This document shows positions 45,100 through 56,779 of a stretch of 64,000 bases of DNA, in pieces. Both the position numbers and the translations under genes were made by a program. Below the pieces are notes generated by a model. It was not told the origin of the DNA. It made no database searches and saw only the letters and a program-made list of their open reading frames with translations. Within the stretch, counting starts at the first letter, position 1. Each line of letters opens with the position of its first letter. This DNA is from Aplectana chamaeleonis (taxonomy: Eukaryota > Nematoda > Chromadorea > Rhabditida > Cosmocercidae), in contig JAPDOI010001482.1 of the NCBI GenBank assembly GCA_029168955.1, positions 110,960 through 174,959 on the forward strand, read 5' to 3'.

Positions 45100-45490
45100 T
45101 GATGAGGATGTAGATTTGGTCATCACAAAAGTAAAAATATGTCAATTGAAAAAACCCGGAAACTGCGGGAGAAAAAACGCTTAAAAATAAAGAATACCGG
45201 CTGATTACTGGTGTCTGTGCCATTTGTTAACGAGATTTTCTTGGTGCATGTTTATAAATGCACCTTTTTGCTCTGAAAGTAGTCAGTAGTCTCCACAAAT
45301 GCTCAGGAAATCTATTTAGAAGCAAAATAAAAGTTGACAAGACTGGCATTTATAGAAATCCCCGATAAGTGGGGAGGGGCAGACACCAGCTGTAACTTGT
45401 TCTAGTGAGCGTTTCTCTGCAACTTTTCACTTGTGCTCGCATTTGTGAGGCCTGATCTGGCATTCTCATGAGGATAGCACAACAACCGCT
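45100..45490. repeat. Inverted repeat inside hAT-like element 3
   Basis: TTGATGAGGATGTAGATTTGGTC pairs in part with GACCTGATCTGGCATTCTCATGAGG-like sequence (complement). CACAAAAGTAAAA and GTGTCTG(T)GCC / GGGCAGACACC pair further in. The arms are diverged. The right arm resembles 47,890-47,955. Confidence 0.65.
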
Positions 45491-46349
45491 TTTACAGTCA
45501 CTACTGCGGGAGGCGAAACTTCCGAATTTTGGGCTCCACGGCCACTATCCTGCTGACGACGATGGCTTTCCAGCAGGGCGTTGAGCGGCGTTCAGTCTGA
45601 GTCGGTCTGTAACGGATCTGAAGTGTCTACTAGTCACTTCACTTTTTGCATCCACATCCGGTGAAGCAAAGCATACACTGCATAATATGTTTTGTGAAGT
45701 TCGCAATCAACTCTTAAATGTATGCTTTGCCTGCAGGTCTAATAATCATTCAGTTGATCGCACGCTTACTTTGAAGCCAAAAAATCAACAAATCCTACGC
45801 TTTCTCAATTTTTTTCTCGATAATGACTACTTTTGCCAGAGGACAAAAACCGAAAAACGCTCACTCTTGACAATTAGGCTCTTAATGAAACCCTGAATTA
45901 CGCGTAAATCTAAGATTTAAACTTTGTTCTCTATCAAATACGTAGATGAAATTTTAATAATACAGCCAGCTATCCATCACCTCCTTTCTTCTTCACTCAC
46001 TTGTTTTTTTGGCTTTTGCAGTGTCTATATAGCCAAAGTTTGGATTTCTAAGGACTAACGATTGGGTCTAACGATTAACGAGGGCTTTGGCTCGTTGAAC
46101 GATTAACGAATTAGAGAGTTCCAAGTGTGCATTTCCTGGATTCCATAGAAAATAGATTCCCTTTAACAGGTCCTATCTAATTTGGCTAGTCTCAACACGT
46201 AGATTCTGTCAATGGATGCAGGTTCCAGATTAATTCCGCATTCTCTCTTCCGATTTCCGCACCTGGCTTTTTCGGAAATCGGAAAGCGAAATTCCGCAGC
46301 CTAAAAACCTGCGGAAATCGGAACTCCGCTCATCCCTGCTCCCGATATG

Positions 46350-47460
46350 TAATACCCGCGCAATTTTCTCAAAAAAAGGCGCAAAAGTCGCGAAATCATG
46401 ACTTTTAGTCAGAACTCCGCCCAAAGTGCTCCTTCGAACTGACCAATAGGGCAAGACATGTTTCGAATCAGCATCGAGCTCCTTTTTTGAGCTTTCGCAT
46501 GTCTTACTGCCAAACAAGGGCATATAGGATTTAACACAATCAATCGAGTTGGCGAAAAGGAAATTCCAAAGTATTTTCTGGTTATTTGGCGTAATTCACG
46601 TTCACCTCAACAGTGTTAACGTGATGAACGAGGGTTCTAATAAACTGTCTTGCTACTGAGCGACTTCTTCACGAAATCTCGGTTTTTAGTTCTAAACTCA
46701 GGTATGTCACCATTTCTACAGCTTCAAGCCCCCTCTTGCTTAGATTTACAGAAGGTAGCAATTTTTTTCATCAACTGTGTCTAAATCCACCCATGGTGGA
46801 GAACGTGGAGAAAATTTGGGACGTGAAAAGTGGTTCGCAGCGACGTCAGAATGAGCGATCTCACTGCAGACCTTCCAAGAAGGGCCAGTACTCCTCTCAG
46901 GGGCTGGTAATGTTGCAGCTGCTCGCCGTGCATGATAAATGGTTTGAAGAACCATCTCATTGACCCATTTGATTTTTGCCATCTATTGCCATGGGTGAGT
47001 TCAGTCTGGTTGATGAAAAAATTGCTGCTATCACATCAAATCTAAATATGCGAAAGAAACTTTTGGCCGTATGAAATGTTGACATACTCAGGATTTAGAA
47101 AGTCAAAAAACCGAGATTTCACAGAAGAAGTCGGTCGGCACAACAGACTGTTCATTAGAGCTGTTGTCTATCACGTTAACACCTGTTAAGGTGGGCGATG
47201 GAATTACGTCAAATAACCAGAAAATACTTGAATTTCCCTCATAACTCGATTGCGTTAAGCCCTATCTGCCTTGCGCTGTTTGGCCGTAAGACAGTTATGA
47301 GAGCTCAAAGAAAGAACTCTCGATGCTGATTCAAACTTTATATCCTTCATTTTACTCAAATGGAACATTTTTGGCAAAGTTATGAGGAAAGGTCGCAAAA
47401 AGTCTTGATTTCGCGACTTTTGCGGCTTTGAGAAAATTAGAGCGGATATTGCGCATGGTG
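46350..47460. repeat. 1.1-kb inverted repeat
   Basis: Left to right pairs: CGCAATTTTCTCAAA near 46,358 with TTTGAGAAAATTAG near 47,434; GTCGCGAAATCATGACTTTT near 46,387 with AAGTCTTGATTTCGCGAC near 47,401; TATTTTCTGGTTATTTG near 46,572 with CAAATAACCAGAAAATA near 47,210; ACTCAGGTATGTC near 46,697 with GACATACTCAGG near 47,082. The centre is near 46,905. Moderately diverged, so an old element. Confidence 0.85.
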
Positions 47461-47559
47461 CTAACGAGGCGGGGGCGCAGGGAGACCTTGCCGGAGGAGA
47501 GGGGGTCTGACCGCTATCGGAACCCCTGCACCTCGTGCCGTACCCTGGACAGGAGTTCG

Positions 47560-47975
47560 CGATAAAAAAAGTTTTTACTATCCCCCTGAGAAGGCAGATC
47601 AGCCATCCTGAAATAGAAAATGGATGAAAGAGAGATAAAAACGTTCAGGAACAAGTCAAAACGGCGAGGTATTACTGGGTGTCCGCCCACTTACAATCGA
47701 AGAGATTTCTATAAGGGCTTCTTTGCCTTCTTTACGCTTTGCTCTTGAGCTAGTTAATTACTAATTTGGGAGAGAACTAAATACATAAATTAAGAGCAAA
47801 ACAAAAAGATATTTGGGAACGAGCATTTATACAAATCTTGCTAATTTGGGCGGGCGGATACACCAATAATCAGCCGTTCTAATTTGTTTCTGCTCATTCT
47901 TCCTTCAGCTTTTCACTTTTGTGATGGCCAGATCTACCTTCTCATGAGGAGAATTCAACAATAGTTCTATCGCGA
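47560..47975. repeat. Inverted repeat, about 415 bp
   Basis: GTATTACTGGGTGTCCGCCC near 47,671 pairs with GGGCGGATACACCAATAAT near 47,853. TTTGCTCTT(G)AGC and AAGAGCAAAAC pair near the centre. Outer matches are CTGAAATAG... against the TTCAGCTTTTCACTTTTG area. Shares its arms with 45,100-45,490. Confidence 0.7.
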
Positions 47976-48039
47976 ACCTTGTCTTTAAAGTCTATAGATT
48001 ATAAATCCAAAAGAAAAAGCTAATTTTATCAAAAAGAGG

Positions 48040-48600
48040 CTCTTCAAACAAAATAGGTTTGAGTTTAGACAGAAACGTTTGCAACAAGGGTAGCAATAGG
48101 AAAGTGGAGTGACGAGAGTCTACAAAAAGAACATGTATTTCCTGAAACCAATTTTGTATGCTGAGCTTTCACAAACGGCGAAAACTAGTCGTTATTCTAC
48201 ACATGACTACTTTGTGGTTCGCAAGAGGAACTCTCCTTTGGTTGTCCAAGTACCGATAAAAATATGTATGTTAACTCAATGGCTAACGTTCAAGAGACAG
48301 GAGATGATGTTAGATTGATCTTCACCGGTCCCATTACTCGTTGCTAGGAAAAATTAGTTTCAGTGAAGGACAAGCATCAAATCTAAATAATCTCCCAGCC
48401 TTGATCTCGTCAAAAGAATATTAGTTATTTTCAAAACCATCAATCTACTCCTCGTAAAATCCCACAACGGTTTGTTTTCGCTGTTTAGAGATGTCGACCT
48501 AGAAATAGAGTTTGAGGAACTATTAAGAATCTCGTCACTCCACTCTCCACAATGATCCCTTTTTGTTTACAACGTTTCTGTTCAAACCACACCATTTTTG
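48040..48600. repeat. Inverted repeat, about 560 bp
   Basis: AATAGGTTTGAGTTTAGACAGAAACG near 48,051 pairs (in part) with ACGTTTCTGTTCAAACC near 48,570. GGAAAGTGGAGTGACGAGAG near 48,098 pairs with CTCGTCACTCCACTCTCC near 48,531. The inner arms diverge. Confidence 0.78.
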
Positions 48601-49785
48601 CTTGGAGAAGCTCCTTTTTGATAGCATTGTTCACTTTTTCTTACAAGTGCGTCGTAATGCAACTCACATATCGTATTCAAATTTTCAAATTGGTATCGAC
48701 TAATTCGATAAACTGTGGTTAACTGACTCGCTGTGGCCAGTTTTCCTGTCCCATCCCATCTGAAAAAGCACAGACTACAAAGTGTTTTAGTTCAGCGATT
48801 AGAGTTAGAGTGACAGTTAAGATTGGGATTGGAGAAGCTTGACTTGCTACTAACCTGGCTGCTCACACACCTACCGGACTACGTGCCTACCTTCTTTACC
48901 AACCTGTCTACATACCCACATACCAACTTACCTGCCTGCACTGACAGATCGCCTGCGACCAAAACCGCACTATTTACTATTATGATACGGAGAGTGTGTA
49001 ACGAAAACGTCCCTCGAAACTTCGTCCCATATTACCCGTTACGCCCGCCTATTGACTCTGGAAATCAGGAGGAAGTAAATTCACTGAATGCAGCCTTTGA
49101 TAACGTCTCGGTGTTAGGGTGAACATTTGTTCATGAGATGAGTTTGAATTGATGACTGATTTCTTCATGGGAAGAGCATAAGCAAGATTCTTTGGGCAGC
49201 ATACACGCTCATGAAACATAGTCAACGAGATAACAGCAGCGGATAGGTTTTGGCCCCTACCTTGTCGTAAACGCGACGTCTGAAGCGCTGAAAACTCTCC
49301 AGGTTGGCGTGTTTGAGGCATTCCTGCCTCGCAAAGCCTGTATTTTCCCACCCCTTCGAGTAACGGAATGAGGGTGGTGCCAGAAGCTGCATGTGATAAG
49401 TTAGAAGGATAGCACTATCAAATGGGAGTGCATGAAAGAAATAGCAGTTTACCTGAGTATAACATGTCTACATACCTATTAACTCTCGTCCAGTTTCGAG
49501 AATGCCGCTCTACTTCAGCTGACGTTTTGAAATGGAGGATTTTATTGGGTGCCCAAACATATTATAATCAGGTGGAAATCGAGGCTTTTTCTCTACTGCA
49601 CTCACTTTCCATGGTGCTATCATTCCTGAGCTATCACATGTTTTCTCAAGTTACATTTCTCATTCTCGTAATCGAAATGAATGAGAAGAAAGCTCTACAG
49701 GCATCTGAGAAAATTGCCCAAATACTGTCATAACTTATGTGAGAAACTTGGTACTATACAAGCATACAGGGATGTGCAATGCAGG
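48601..49785. other. Gene-free stretch
   Basis: Contains GGCAGCATACACGCTCATGA at about 49,195, a copy of the AAAGGCAGCATACACGCTC terminal motif. Frames at 48,823-49,122 and 49,422-49,733 have no domain support. Confidence 0.4.
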
Positions 49786-49789
49786 GGTA

Positions 49790-50835
49790 TTTATTGACTA
49801 TTCAAGAATTGGTCAACGTGCAGGATAATAATAGGCTCGAGTTTATTGCTGAGAAGTGTTTTGAAGAGTTTATAGTTTATAGGGATGATATTAGTTCTGC
49901 CGAATTGTTCAATTTCTGGTATTGACTGTTAATAAAATAATAGCGCCTGCAATTAAGCCTTGAGGCATAACGATTAAACTTAATGAAGCCTCTCCTCGTG
50001 TGCTTGATACTCTCATTGTCAGAAAGTTTTCAGACCTGAGACCGAACTCGTTGTTGTATGAAATGTTATAAAACAGTAGCAACTCATTAATTTACCTTCT
50101 GATGAGCAGGGATTGTAAGCCCAAATGAGGTATTCCTATCACTTAACATGGTAATCGATCGTAAATAAATCCATGAATTCTTATCATCAGTTTTCTTGGC
50201 AAGCTGTTTTGAACTTTCTCCAGTGTGTTCATAGATTTCCTTTTAAAGTATTGAATACTTTGGTGTCCCGTATTCACGAGAGTATAGGTCTACTGACGTA
50301 AAGTGGAGAAAGCCTTGATCAAGATGGAAGGATTACGCGTAGACAAAGCTCTGAATATTCTAAGTACTGCAAAAAGTAGCTTTATTTGATATCTTTCACA
50401 ATGTTTGTGTCAAAAACTGAGGCTCCCTAGCGGTGATGATAGTAAGGCGAGGTCAAAGAGCTGATCTACGCTTTCAATCGAAATTCCGTCTACAGTGTAG
50501 TAACTATGCGTGACAAGAATTGCTTGTACCTAGAGTGGAGGACCTTGGTTTTTTTGTTTTGATAAGGGAGATCCCAATCACTTGAGACCATTTTGCTTTA
50601 CATAATGACATCTGTGTAGATTGTTTATGTGAAAGTGCCTCACACTGCTCATGCAGGAAGTAATGTCTCCGTAAATTTTGATATCATCAGCCAGCGCTGA
50701 AACTGGTGTTATTTTCTCAGAATAAGATTGTGACTATTTAAGTGCAGTATAAATGTTAAACAAGAGATCGGAATAGCACTCCACCTTGAGGATCATCATC
50801 CTGGATGGTTTTCAGCGCTTCAAACTTCGTCGACG
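49790..50835 (-). pseudogene. CR1-like non-LTR retrotransposon RT relic
   Basis: Read on the minus strand in several frames: DPQGGVLFRSL near 50,785 (the RT P-Q-G motif), ALADDIKIYGDI near 50,685 (the A-D-D catalytic motif), YTVDGISIESVDQLFDLALL near 50,495, a tract from 50,345 to 50,215 ending NTLEKVQNSLPRKL, then STRGEASLSLIV near 50,000. This order is typical of CR1/Rex-type RT C-terminal regions in animals. It has many stops and frameshifts, is 5' truncated and dead. Confidence 0.7.
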
Positions 50836-51410
50836 ACATGGTGGGTACCAGTGCGAAGGCTCATTTATGCTGATATCTCGACCATAATTGTGAGCGTGTA
50901 TGCTGCTGGCTTTATAATGCATCGTGCGCGCAGAAAGCCGTATATTGATTTTCACCATGTTTTTGTATACCTTGGTCTCTCTAATGAACCAGAAGAGAAG
51001 AAGATGTCGAAAGGGGCCAATGAAAAAACCTTCAATGGTGTGCAGAAAACTCAATCAAATACATTGTAAATATGAATTTGAATTTCAGCATAAAGTTTTT
51101 TTAAAGATTTTCTGCCTTTGGAGGCCTCGTCACTGATATTTTCGAAGTTTTCTGCATGTTGAGGTTATTACCGTCAACTTCAAACCATGTTGTTGATGAT
51201 CAGTCAGAATCTACCATTCTACGAAAAAGTGCTGGATGACTGGTAAGAGCTGGTAGCGGATCCTCATCTATCACTCCTTCCCAACCTCACCCAGCCCTTC
51301 ACGCTTTTTGAGCGCGCCAAAGTTCACACTCTGAGAGAATTTACGATCGTTCACGGATAGAATCCGCTCCGGTTTCTGGTAGGGGCCGAGAGGATGTAGC
51401 ATCAGGGCCA
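50836..51410. other. Gene-free stretch
   Basis: The inverted AGCATACACGCTC motif is present near 50,895-50,915. No gene seen. Confidence 0.4.
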
Positions 51411-51850
51411 TCGCGGAACGATCGCGAATTCTGCCAGTCTCAGACCGAGAGCGTACCGCGTTCGTTCATCGATGCTCCCGCCATGTTCACCGCCGGAACC
51501 TGAGAAATCGAGCCTTGAGGCTGTCGCGGAACGATCACGAGATTCTACCAGTTCCAACCTGAGGGCGAATCGCGTCCAGCACATCCCATGTATTTGGGGT
51601 GTTAAATCGCAGAACAACGATGAACTGAGCCCAGAACTATCACGGGACGATCTTGAGATTCGGCCAGTCTCCATCGTACCGCATCCATGCTCTCTCCGGT
51701 GTTTCAGCCAGGCAACGGGTGTTGCCTATCCAGATCAACACGAAGCTACAAGGGCATTGCCCGTGCCGTAATTCGCGTAGCTTCACAAATCGGCACAGCA
51801 TGAGAGCGCGCGGAACCGAGAAGACCGATCACGGTACCATCGCGGATCGC
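51411..51850 (+). repeat. Degenerate tandem units before non-LTR element 1
   Basis: (G/A)CGG(A/G)ACGATC-CGA(G)ATTC-(G/T)(C)CCAGT occurs three times, near 51,413, 51,521 and 51,641, spaced about 108-120 bp. It directly precedes the retrotransposon's first recognisable domain and could be its 5' region. Confidence 0.5.
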
Positions 51851-54800
51851 GAGTGCACCACGGTACTGGTGCGGTAAACTTGGTAAAGATGCCGAGATGT
51901 CGTACGTTCGTGCCCGTGGCAGTGTGGAGGAAACAACATCACCCTTCGTGCAAACCGACATCACTCCCTCTCCACCGAGAGGGTTTCGTCATGGGAGAGT
52001 CGCTGGCTGGCCCAGCTCTCCTGAAGATTCTACTACAAAGGGCTGGCGTCGAGAGGAATCTGGACCTGTGCAGAAGTATCAATGTGCCACCTGCAGCCAA
52101 GAAAGTCAACTGGAATGGAACAAGCGTCCAATGCTTTGGATGCCAAGGTGGAGTGCACTTCTCCTGTTCAGGTCTTAGTTCTGTGAGGCATCACCAACTC
52201 ATCCTTCCGTTGTGTTCTGTGCTCCGCCCCCAGTAACTCTGATTTCTCATTCACCAACCGCCCTCTATCTATTTGCCATATAAATCTTAACGGCCTTCGC
52301 ATACCAAATTGTCTGAACTCTCTCACTCTTCGCACGTGCTCATCATCCGGATGTTATTATGGTTCAAGAAACCAAACTCTCTCCCTCTACCACTTGTATC
52401 CCCAACCAAACATTCCAGGCTACACTGCCTATCACATCCCAAGGACAGCTCTTGGAGGCGGAGTTTCTACGTTTTATTAACTTTCTAACTTACCTTCTCA
52501 TCTAATTCCAAATGTTCCTAAGGACGGTACTCTCGAGTGCGTTCCCGTTCACCTCCCTCGCAAAACTCCACTATCTCTATTTAATATTTACATCCCTCCT
52601 ACCACTTCTTATTCACCCAACCTACCTGGCCCCATACCTCTTCTTAAGCAGTTGCATGATTCTGCTCTCTCTCCCCCATCAGCTGCTCTTTGCGGGTGAC
52701 TTCAATGCTCACACGTTCTGTTCTGCGCTTGAGTCCGACGCCAGGAGGAAGACGTCGAGGAATGGAGCTGAAGGGTGCCAGTCTAGTTATCCTCAACGAT
52801 GATCAGCCTACTCGTCTCTCCCCTTTCCTACATTGACCTTCTAGCCACGGACATCTCCTCGTTTCATCAATCTTTCTAATTCTTTGCACATGGTCCACTT
52901 CCCACAACTCTTCCCAGCGACCACATTCCCGTCTTTCTCCATAATGTGATCTCTCAGAACTCTCTTGCCCCTTATACTGGGTATTCGTCAACGTTCTTAT
53001 CTCGTTTGGGCCCTTTGCTGACTGGGTCCTGTTTCAGAGAGGTTGCGCTCCGCCATAGCAGCTGGTATCCATGGAGATGGCGATGTGCACCAGAAAGAGC
53101 ATCACATATCTGACGCCATCCGGAAGGCTACAAAAGCAACCATGCCTGAAGGACGTAAGAAGGATTTCTACCCTAAATGTCACCAGGGAGATTCTACAGA
53201 AGATCAGGACAAGAGAGATGAAAAGAGCTGAGAATCATTTGGACCTAGAGGTGGCCAGAAGCTGGATGAGAAAAAAGAGATAAGAAAGGGATCTGGATAA
53301 GCACAAGAGAAAGGCAGTTGGGGAGAAGTTCACTGAAAGGTTGAACTTTAAAACCGACGGGTTTTAATTGCACATTATGGAAAGTATTGAGGAAGATATC
53401 CTGGCAGGTGCCCTCCATAGAACTCTACCATAGAGTTTGATAACAGCGTGTCTTCAAATCAGGAAAGGCTGCCACATGTATCTTGGCAAAAAGTTCTTCA
53501 TCCCACACGTATAAGCAGTAAGCTTACAAAACTGCAAAGTCTTGGTAAGAGAACTAAGCCAAATCTGCCGCTGATGAACGCCACTGGGAGCGCCTTTACT
53601 CCTGCTCAAGGTTGAGAGACGCTATCAAGGAAATGCCCAGAACTCGAAGGCTCTCGGACCTGTTGATAATGGTATCTCAGCAGCCATCTTGAAGAAGCTT
53701 CCACGGAACTTCTACCGATGATCACCAGATATCATAAACACTTCTTTTTCCGAACCTGCACTCTACCACAAGCATGGAAGACCGCCAATGTGATACCCCT
53801 GCCTAAGCCAGGCAAATCGCATAAAGCACGGTGAAGGGAGCTATCGCCCTGTAAGCCTGTTATGCACCGATCGCGAAAGTAGCCGAAAAGCTAATCGTAA
53901 GGGACCTGGCAGAGAGCAGAATGAGGCACAGCTTAACATCAACATGGAGTTTAGAAAGCTTCACTCCACCACCACTGCCCGCTGGGAGATTTGTCAGCTA
54001 TGCGGTCGATGGGTTCAATTTCAGAAAGCCTCTTAGAACAGTGGCCGTTGCCCTCGATCCTAACCAAAGCATTTGATTCTGTTAACACCCAGGACCTCTG
54101 TCCGAGAAACTGTGAAGTCCTCGCTGGTACCGTGGCAGAAAGCGTTGGATCGCAGCGTTTTACGAAGAAGGTCGTCGGGCCAAAAGCTATTCCGGAATCA
54201 CGTCTCCGATGATGATGCTGCATACCTGTAGCAGCTGGTGTGCCGCAGGGTGGAGTTTTGTCGCCTGCCCTCTTCAGCCTGTATATTAGGGTACTGCCAG
54301 AGCCTCCTGAAGATATAAAAAGTGCCGCGTATGCCGACGATATCACCATCATGTGCCGTAATCGTGACCTACAGGTAGCCACAAACAAGATCAGCGACTA
54401 TCTCGTCGAGCTTAAAAACTTTCTCGATAGTGTGAGTCTCACAGTTTCCGCGGTGAAGTCTTCTGTGTTTCGGTATTCACATCTGACCCAAAGGGAACAC
54501 AGCGCCCAACCTGTTGTCAGGTGGGATGGTGACCTCTTGCCTACAGCGCAATTTCCTAAACCCTTTGAGCCTCGTTTTGGACCCATCGCTGAAGTTTCAC
54601 AAAAATGCTGAACGAAGCAGGCAATTATCAGAAGGCAAAGCTTAATGTGTTGAGAGCTCTAGGAGGAACGTCCTGGGGTGGCAGCAGAGAGACAATCTTG
54701 ACGACATATCGAGCTATTCTGCAGCCTGCATTGGGTATGCTGCACCTGTCCTGGCAGCATCATCGTGTCCGAGACAGTTTCTGGACTAAGATGCAGCGAA

Positions 54801-55500
54801 TTCAGAATGCTGCACTACAGTAGCTACTGGATGTGCAAAAAGCTCACCGCGTTGAGCACCTTCACGCCGAGGCCCGTATCTTGCCAGTGAAAGAGCATTG
54901 TCAGCTCCAGGCTCAGCAGATGTTTATTAATGTCCTTCAGCGCCTAATCAATCAAATCAGGAAGACTGGTAGAAATCCAGTGAGAGAGAGATCGATCAGA
55001 GTGCCGTTTGCCGATGCTCCGAACAAAGTGAATGTACAGAGATGGACCGACTCGAATCCAAGAACGGCTTCGTCTCTTACGCGCTTTTGGAGCACACACG
55101 GTTTAGCGCATGAAGGATCATCTCGCCAAAGCGGCCGTCAAGCCTATTCTCGGTGATGTGCCGCCCAGGGTATGTGATACCGAGTCCGAGCTCGGTAGGC
55201 GCGCCAGGTGTATCCTCGCTTCGTTGCGCTGCGGACATTCTCCATTGCTTATGTCTTACCTGCACAGGATCACGACAATGGTCAGCCTGACGTGTGCCCG
55301 GACACAATGGAAACCAAGGCCACGACACTAAACACCTATTTGACTGTCCGAAAAGCCAGCAACGCTCACTACAATAGACTTGTGGACAGATCCAGTGCTG
55401 GTCGCCCGGTTTCTCAACTTGTGACCAAAAACCCCTCTCGAGTGGCTGCAAAGAAGAAGAAGAAGCCTGACTGCAGGGTCGCTGCAAGGCCATAGGGACA
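51850..55500 (+). pseudogene. Non-LTR retrotransposon element 1 (PHD finger, APE endonuclease, RT), broken
   Basis: Domains in order: a PHD-like zinc finger (CATC near 52,087, CFGC near 52,135, then FSCSGL); an endonuclease with LLFAGDFNAH at 52,683-52,712; RT with GSYRPVSLL near 53,833, GVPQGGVLSPALFSLYI near 54,236-54,290 and YADDITI near 54,330-54,350; and a C-terminal part with ASLRCGHSPLLMSYLH near 55,217. Frames change many times. The layout (APE endonuclease, no RNase H seen) fits a Jockey/CR1-group element. Same family as 61,970-63,590. Confidence 0.82.
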
Positions 55501-56249
55501 ATTGTTCTCCTTCATCGCGCGTAATGGAAAGGCGCTCCAATTGTTATCGCCGTGGATCGTCCACATCGCTGGGTCGCGGCGACAACTTCATGTCTGCATT
55601 GAGAGTGACCACAGCGTAATGATGCGAGCGTGCATCTTGCCCTTCTAAGTTTTCGAGTTGAGACTCTGATGCAGACCTATATTCCCAGTATGGGATTTTG
55701 GTACGCCTTCACAAAAGGACACCGTACGAACTTGGTTGGCAAAACGACGGAGTCGTTCTTGCTGTGAGTCTCTTTGCAAGATGTTTGGAGCATCGGCGAA
55801 CTGTTCTTATCTTCTCTCACGGGGTTTAGCACTTAACACGACGGTGATCGGTTGCTTTATAATTTACCGGAATCGCTGGGCCTGAGCCCTGCTCCAAAAT
55901 AGATCGCAGCATGCAGGTGCCAAATTGGGGGAACTCATTTGATTTATCCGCTGGCACGAGATCAGCATTTTGTACAATCTCGTTGCATCTTGCAGGAGGA
56001 TTCTGAGACGAGATGCTGCCAAACCGGTGCTTGCGTATGGGCAGAAGAATTGCCTTATACGTTGGTGATAGTCTCCTTGCTGCTACCACAAGACCTTCAG
56101 AGCCCTGAGAACGAGCTGCTTAGCTTCTTTATGACTGCTTGCTTCTGCGTAGTCTTACAGAAACTTGGTGACGGATCGAGCACAAGACCGAAAAGAATCA
56201 GGAGAGCTGCGACCACAGCACACCATTACAAAATGCGGAGGGGTTGACG
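55501..56249. other. Gene-free stretch
   Basis: No recognisable domain. Some of it may be degraded endonuclease or 5' RT sequence of the fragment at 56,250. Confidence 0.4.
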
Positions 56250-56605
56250 TCTTGCACGCTTCTTTCCTCAACATTGCCACGGCTATGAATGCTATCGGAT
56301 GGATGTCTTGATGGCTTCTAACGCCTATAACCTCCACGCACTGTTGGTATGCCTGGACCTCACAGCTTTTGATTCTAATCAACTTGGGCCTCCATGGACT
56401 GCAGGCTTTTTGAGTCCACTGCGTAACCGCACTCATCAAGCAAACTGTAATAGCGTCAAATCGCTGCCGTTTCAGGAGTCATATCGCCTGCTCTGTTCAG
56501 CCTTGAATATTTGCCCGTCCCCAAATGACAGGCTGCCTCCACAGTACGCGGATGACAGAGCAGTACTCTGTGAACCCAGAGACGTGCTCAATGCATAGCT
56601 TTTGA
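56250..56605 (+). pseudogene. Reverse transcriptase fragment
   Basis: VCLDLTAFDS near 56,348, then GVISPALFSL (56,475-56,504 in another frame), and YADDRAV near 56,540 give RT motifs in the right order. Probably the same family as elements 1 and 2. About 350 bp, frameshifted. Confidence 0.7.
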
Positions 56606-56779
56606 TCATCAATAGCTACCTCCATCAATATTTCAAGAGCTTTGTGCCATGGCTCATTATCTCTGCCGTAGTACGCGCCTTCGCCGCCCTTTCCGCGGCC
56701 TAACCCTTTGCACATCAACCGTGCTTGGAGTTGTTCCAAGGCGCTCATCTGCCTGCTGCCGGAATCAGTATCCGACTGT

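Larger units (their letters stand above)
43728..46338. mobile_element. hAT-like non-autonomous element 3
   Basis: Termini CAGGGATGAAGGCGGAA (left) and the complement CAGGGATGAGCGGAGTTCC (right). An exact 8-bp duplication CTCCCGAT flanks it (43,720-43,727 and 46,339-46,346). The subterminal zones repeat CGGAAATCGGAA words (43,750-43,900; 46,245-46,330). Inside, ACGATTAACG words occur at both sides (44,080-44,105; 46,055-46,110). A GC-rich block (44,190-44,900) and a palindrome (45,100-45,490) are nested. 2.6 kb, no transposase. Confidence 0.9.
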
